From NCBI RefSeq assembly GCF_038024875.1, contig NZ_CP136136.1, forward strand, positions 3,844,001 to 3,908,000: a stretch of 64,000 nt of DNA. Direction: 5' to 3'. The notes below the pieces were generated by a model. That model was not told the origin of the DNA. It saw only the letters and a program-made list of their open reading frames with translations, and did no database searches. This DNA is from Gordonia rubripertincta (GTDB lineage: Bacteria > Actinomycetota > Actinomycetes > Mycobacteriales > Mycobacteriaceae). Of this stretch, positions 60,881 through 64,000 are shown piece by piece (the first letter of the stretch is position 1; each line of letters starts with the position of its first letter). The translations under genes and the position numbers were made by a program.

Positions 60881-62009
60881 CCCGCACGCCGGGCCCCTGG
60901 CCGGTGTACGGGTACTCGAGCTCGCCGGCATGGGACCCGGTCCTCACGCCGCGATGGTGTTGGCGGATCTGGGCGCCGATGTGGTCCGCGTACAGAGACG
61001 CGGCGGGTTGGCCACAGCCGGAACAGGGTCGAGTGCCGGCCTGCGCGGACGAACCATCGTGGAAGCCGACCTCAGGAACCCCGATGACCTCCGCGATGTG
61101 CTGCGACTCGTCGCGCGGGCAGACATCCTCATCGAGGGCTTTCGCCCGGGCGTCACCGAGCGCCTCGGTCTCGGCCCCGACGACGTCGCCGAGGTCAATC
61201 CACGGCTCATCTACGGCCGAATGACCGGATGGGGGCAGAATGGTCCACGGGCTATGGAGGCAGGCCACGACCTGAACTACATTTCACTGACGGGACTACT
61301 GCACGCCGTTGGACGTCCGGGTGAGCGCCCGGTGCCACCCCTGAACCTCTTCGGCGACTTCGGCGGCGGTTCGATGTTCCTGGTGATCGGTCTCATCTCC
61401 GCTCTGGTCGAACGCCAGACCTCCGGACGCGGGCAGATCATCGATGCGGCGATCGTGAACGGCGCAGCGGCACTGGGGCACCTGCTGTGGGCCATGCGCG
61501 GGTCAGGACGGTGGTCAGATGACCGTGGCGAGAATATTTTCGACGGCTCTGCTCCGTTCTATGACACCTACGAGTGCTCAGACGGCAAGTATGTCGCGGT
61601 CGGAGCCTTGGAGCCACAGTTCTTTGCGACGATGGTAAAAACCCTCGGCCTCGATCCCGCCGAGGTCGGCGCCCAACGCGAACCCGAGAACTACCCGCAC
61701 ATGCGTAAGCTCTTCGCCGAATGCTTTGCCTCTCGGTCACGGGACGAATGGGCAAGCGTCTTCGCCGGGGTCGACGCTTGCGTCACTCCGGTTTTGACCT
61801 TCGCCGAGGCCGAAGCCGATCCACAGATGGTCGCGCGCGGTGTCTTCACGACGATCGACGGGATCACCCCAACCCGCGCCGGCGCCGTCGTTCTCGCGTA
61901 CGTCCCCTGCGGTTCCCGCACCACCGCCAAGGCACGCAGTCGATGTCGCGGACGTCTGGCCGTGATCGCTGATTCGTGCACCACAACAATTTGGAGGAAT
62001 CTTGACTGA
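60873..62009 (+). CDS. family III CoA-transferase/alpha-methylacyl-CoA racemase-like, C-terminus frameshifted
   Basis: Starts at GTG (VTDPHAGPLAGVRVLELAG). It has GPGPHAAMVLADLGADVVRVQR, GQNGPRAMEAGHDLNYISLTGLLHAVG (the racemase-like segment with catalytic His/Asp region) and PVPPLNLFGDFGGGSMFLVIGL. Up to ITP near residue 332 it reads normally, then becomes an Arg/Cys-rich tail in the frame as given. Removing one C from CCCC at 61867-61870 gives ITQPAPAPSFSRTSPAVPAP ending DVADVWP with a stop at 61965, the normal C-terminus (363 residues). Function as 2-methylacyl-CoA racemase is likely. Only ~33 residues are affected. Confidence 0.82.
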   Translation: MTDPHAGPLAGVRVLELAGMGPGPHAAMVLADLGADVVRVQRRGGLATAGTGSSAGLRGRTIVEADLRNPDDLRDVLRLVARADILIEGFRPGVTERLGLGPDDVAEVNPRLIYGRMTGWGQNGPRAMEAGHDLNYISLTGLLHAVGRPGERPVPPLNLFGDFGGGSMFLVIGLISALVERQTSGRGQIIDAAIVNGAAALGHLLWAMRGSGRWSDDRGENIFDGSAPFYDTYECSDGKYVAVGALEPQFFATMVKTLGLDPAEVGAQREPENYPHMRKLFAECFASRSRDEWASVFAGVDACVTPVLTFAEAEADPQMVARGVFTTIDGITPTRAGAVVLAYVPCGSRTTAKARSRCRGRLAVIADSCTTTIWRNLD

Positions 62010-62802
62010 TACACCGGAGTCTCCCGCGCTGATCGAACGTCGCGGGCACGTCATGCTCATCACCATGAATCGTCCAGAGGCGCGTAACGCCGTCAATGCC
62101 GAGATGTGCATTGTCGTCGGCGATGCCCTGGCCGAAGCAGACAAGGACCCTGACGTTCGCGCCGTGGTCCTCACCGGCGCCGGCGACAAGGCGTTCTGCG
62201 CGGGAGCCGACCTCAAGGCCATCACCCGCGGCGAGGCGGTGATCCCACCCGGGCGCGAGCAGTGGGGCCTGGCGGGCTACGTCGGACATGCGATCAGCAA
62301 GCCGACCATCGCAGCAGTCAACGGACCCGCGCTCGGCGGTGGCACTGAACTCGTGTTGGCCAGCGATCTCGCGGTCTCCGCCGACACTGCGATCTTCGGG
62401 CTGCCGGAGGTGACACGGGGTCTGATCGCCGGTGCGGGCGGCGCATTTCGCCTCGCCGCGAAGCTACCTCAGGTCGTTGCGATGGAACTGCTGCTCACCG
62501 GCGAACCGATCACCGCTGTGCAGGCGCTCGAGCTGCACCTGATAAATCGGGTGGTCCCTGCAGGTGACGTGCTCGCCACTGCGCTGGCGCTGGCTGAGAA
62601 GATCGCGGCCAATGCACCACTCGCGGTAGCCGCTTCCAAACGAATCGCTCTCGCACAGAGCGAGTCCGGCGATCGACCGAACGAGACCATCGGCTGGGAC
62701 ATGACCAGCGCCGCACTCCCGGCGATCGCCTACTCCGAAGATGCCAAGGAGGGACCCCGCGCCTTCGCCGAGAAGCGGCCACCCGTGTGGCAGGGCCGCT
62801 GA
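62002..62802 (+). CDS. enoyl-CoA hydratase
   Basis: 266 residues from a TTG at 62002 with GGAGG six bases upstream. VMLITMNRPEARNAVNAEM opens the crotonase fold. Both catalytic glutamates are kept: GGGTELVLASD and FGLPEVTRGL. This is the only crotonase in the window with an intact hydratase active site. It should hydrate a 2-enoyl-CoA, and its position after the ligase and racemase-like genes fits one beta-oxidation module. Confidence 0.9.
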   Translation: MTDTPESPALIERRGHVMLITMNRPEARNAVNAEMCIVVGDALAEADKDPDVRAVVLTGAGDKAFCAGADLKAITRGEAVIPPGREQWGLAGYVGHAISKPTIAAVNGPALGGGTELVLASDLAVSADTAIFGLPEVTRGLIAGAGGAFRLAAKLPQVVAMELLLTGEPITAVQALELHLINRVVPAGDVLATALALAEKIAANAPLAVAASKRIALAQSESGDRPNETIGWDMTSAALPAIAYSEDAKEGPRAFAEKRPPVWQGR

Positions 62803-62823
62803 AACTGCGCGTCACCAACGGAG

Positions 62824-62860
62824 ACGGACTGCCCCACAGCGATTGCTTCGGGCAGTCCGT
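62824..62860. terminator. 11-bp hairpin between convergent genes
   Basis: Perfect arms ACGGACTGCCC and GGGCAGTCCGT with a 15-base loop, followed by TCTG. It lies between the hydratase (+) and the extradiol dioxygenase (-). Confidence 0.62.
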
Positions 62861-63002
62861 TCTGACGCCGGCCAGTTCAACCGCACGTCGAAATCAGTTC
62901 TTCTCAACACTCGTGAGGAGCGACACCGGGTTCGGGATTGTCCGCACGATTGAGAACTTCGCCGACCACCCGATTCCCCGGTGGCGTACCAGACCAGCGG
63001 GT

Positions 63003-63863
63003 TCACCTCGACACCGCCAGCCCCATCCCGGTGATCCATTCCTCGACCGGCTGGTAGACAAGCGCTTCCAGCGGCGTGCCACCTCCCGCGGCCCCGGCCG
63101 CCAGCCATGTGCGCACCTCGTTGGCACCGACACCGGCCTGCGCGCGGGCATCATCGGTGAGCGAGACGAGTTCGGCACCGTCCCAGGTGGCCAACGCGTC
63201 CAGGAATGCCTTGTCCCACTGCGGCTTAATCTTCGTGCGTGCAGCTGCCGCGCCCTCAGTGATCACGCGGTGCCGCTCCTCGTCGCTGATGTCGTAGCCA
63301 TCGAGCTCCAGACTCGGCGGCGAGTGAGACAGCCCGCCGGTCCCGATCACCAACACGCGGGCGTCCAACGTGTCGAGAAAACGCCCGACGGCTTCCCCGA
63401 ATTCCAGTACGCGGGCGGCCGCCGGCAACGGTCCGGTCGCACAATTGATCGGCACTGGGATGACCGGGTAGCTTCCGAGGTCACCGGTGAGATCTCGTAG
63501 TGGTTGCGCGAAAGCGTGGTCGAGGGAGACGTCCCGGCAGACCGCGATATCGAACCTCGAGTCGAGTAGATGCACAGCGAGGTCCATGGCGACATCGGCC
63601 GGAACATTCAGTGTCCCTTCGTCATGGCCACCTTCGGGCAGGATGGTCGCGGACGTGGCCACGCCGAAGGTCGGGACCACGTGCCGAAAGGCACGGCGAT
63701 GGTCGCCACCGAAGAGGATGGTGAAATCCGGGTCGAACGAGGTGATCAGTGCCCGCGCATCAGCCAGGCCAGCCCGGAACTCCGATCCGAATACATGCTC
63801 GGTGTCTCGCTCCATCCCCGGGCTGTGGCTCGCGCACACGACCAGTCGATTGCGTTCCGTCAT
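63003..63863 (-). CDS. extradiol ring-cleavage dioxygenase, LigB family (MhpB-like)
   Basis: 286 residues from the ATG at 63863, preceded by GAGGAG. His residues are arranged as in the class III extradiol enzymes: ASHSPGM (His13), FGGDHRRAF (His55), DVSLDHAFAQPL (His116) and GTGGLSHSPP (His180). In E. coli MhpB the acid/base histidines are His115 and His179, an excellent match. It opens a catechol-type ring between C1-C2 next to the side chain with Fe(II) and O2. It is the only ring-cleaving enzyme in the window; the matching hydrolase, hydratase and aldolase are 40 kb away. An operator variant lies upstream. Confidence 0.88.
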   Translation of the reverse strand: MTERNRLVVCASHSPGMERDTEHVFGSEFRAGLADARALITSFDPDFTILFGGDHRRAFRHVVPTFGVATSATILPEGGHDEGTLNVPADVAMDLAVHLLDSRFDIAVCRDVSLDHAFAQPLRDLTGDLGSYPVIPVPINCATGPLPAAARVLEFGEAVGRFLDTLDARVLVIGTGGLSHSPPSLELDGYDISDEERHRVITEGAAAARTKIKPQWDKAFLDALATWDGAELVSLTDDARAQAGVGANEVRTWLAAGAAGGGTPLEALVYQPVEEWITGMGLAVSR

Positions 63864-63915
63864 GACTCTCCTCGTCGGTACGTTCGGTCGCCGCTGGAAT
63901 GGCACCTGAACCATT

Positions 63916-63933
63916 AGTGACACTGACGTTAGA
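63916..63933. promoter_or_regulatory. operator variant upstream of the extradiol dioxygenase
   Basis: AGTGACA-CTGA-CGTTAGA; read toward the dioxygenase it is TCTAACG-TCAG-TGTCACT, correct N4 spacing with two mismatches in the far half. It ends 4 bases before a possible divergent start at 63938. Confidence 0.52.
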
Positions 63934-63937
63934 TCAA

Positions 63938-64000
63938 ATGTTCACTCCAGTCGAGCGCCACTTCGACGGGCCGTTGATCACGCCGTACGCTCGCAGCCGG
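63938..64000 (+). CDS. possible start of a divergent gene, cut by the window end
   Basis: An ATG at 63938 opens a frame (MFTPVERHFDGPLITPYARS) that stays open to base 64000. No ribosome site precedes it; the operator variant ends at 63933, so a leaderless start is conceivable. Only 21 residues are visible and none is diagnostic. Confidence 0.3.
   Translation, partial: MFTPVERHFDGPLITPYARSR

Noticed and set aside
1..64000. CRISPR arrays, tRNA or rRNA genes, insertion sequences, phage attachment sites
   Set aside because: No regularly spaced repeats, no tRNA-like cloverleaf and no transposase or integrase-like protein was recognised on either strand.

Overview
The window is 64 kb of high-GC actinobacterial DNA, most like Mycobacteriales (Gordonia, Rhodococcus or Mycobacterium relatives). 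Pointers are the dense acyl-CoA metabolism, two enzymes of mycofactocin-linked families (3 and 47 kb), two F420-type luciferase-like oxidoreductases, a tandem-TetR regulator resembling Mce3R, and frequent GTG starts with 4-base stop/start overlaps. I see no rRNA, tRNA, CRISPR array, transposase or phage gene. Nearly every gene belongs to catabolism of an organic acid or ester that carries a ring and a side chain.

Layout. 1-5.9 kb: mixed genes (SDR fragment, hydrolase, thioesterase, crotonase, mycofactocin-type SDR, aldehyde dehydrogenase, TetR). 6.0-20.6 kb: a long minus-strand block. Read in its transcription direction it runs: small unknown protein, Cys-less thiolase, OB-fold protein, Rieske dioxygenase alpha and beta, acyl-CoA ligase, ligase-crotonase fusion, aldehyde dehydrogenase (frameshifted), thiolase, flavin reductase-like protein, acyl-CoA dehydrogenase, luciferase-like oxidoreductase (frameshifted), thioesterase, SDR. 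20.9-23.4 kb, divergent: hydrolase, hydratase and aldolase of a meta-cleavage lower pathway. 23.5-29.3 kb: two acyl-CoA dehydrogenase subunits, Cys-less thiolase, ligase, tyrosine phosphatase, ferredoxin. 29.4-34.2 kb: APH-like kinase, SDR, ACAD10/11-type dehydrogenase, TetR, quinone oxidoreductase. 34.2-38.5 kb (minus): two crotonases, SDR, OB-fold protein, P450. 38.7-64 kb: short operons in alternating directions, several separated by strong hairpin terminators.

How the genes fit together. The thiolase/OB-fold/dioxygenase/ligase set at 15.3-20.3 kb has the gene content of the ipfABDEF ibuprofen pathway of sphingomonads. There an aryl-acyl-CoA is dioxygenated and its side chain removed to leave a catechol. 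An MhpB/LigB-type extradiol dioxygenase (63.0-63.9 kb) and the hydrolase-hydratase-aldolase trio (20.9-23.4 kb) could then open and degrade that catechol. The secreted hydrolase, P450, alcohol and aldehyde dehydrogenases, ligases, FadE-type dehydrogenases, MaoC pair, family III CoA-transferases and SDRs would supply upstream oxidation and beta-oxidation. The substrate itself is not determined.

The most striking pattern is a repeated, slightly asymmetric operator, TCTGACA-N4-TGTCACT. Clear or near copies precede about ten transcription units between 23.4 and 63.9 kb, and one overlaps the start of the tandem-TetR gene at 52.9 kb. This suggests one local regulon controlled by that regulator. A second pattern is technical or biological: three genes are each broken by one extra base, always inside TGGGGTG/CACCCCA.
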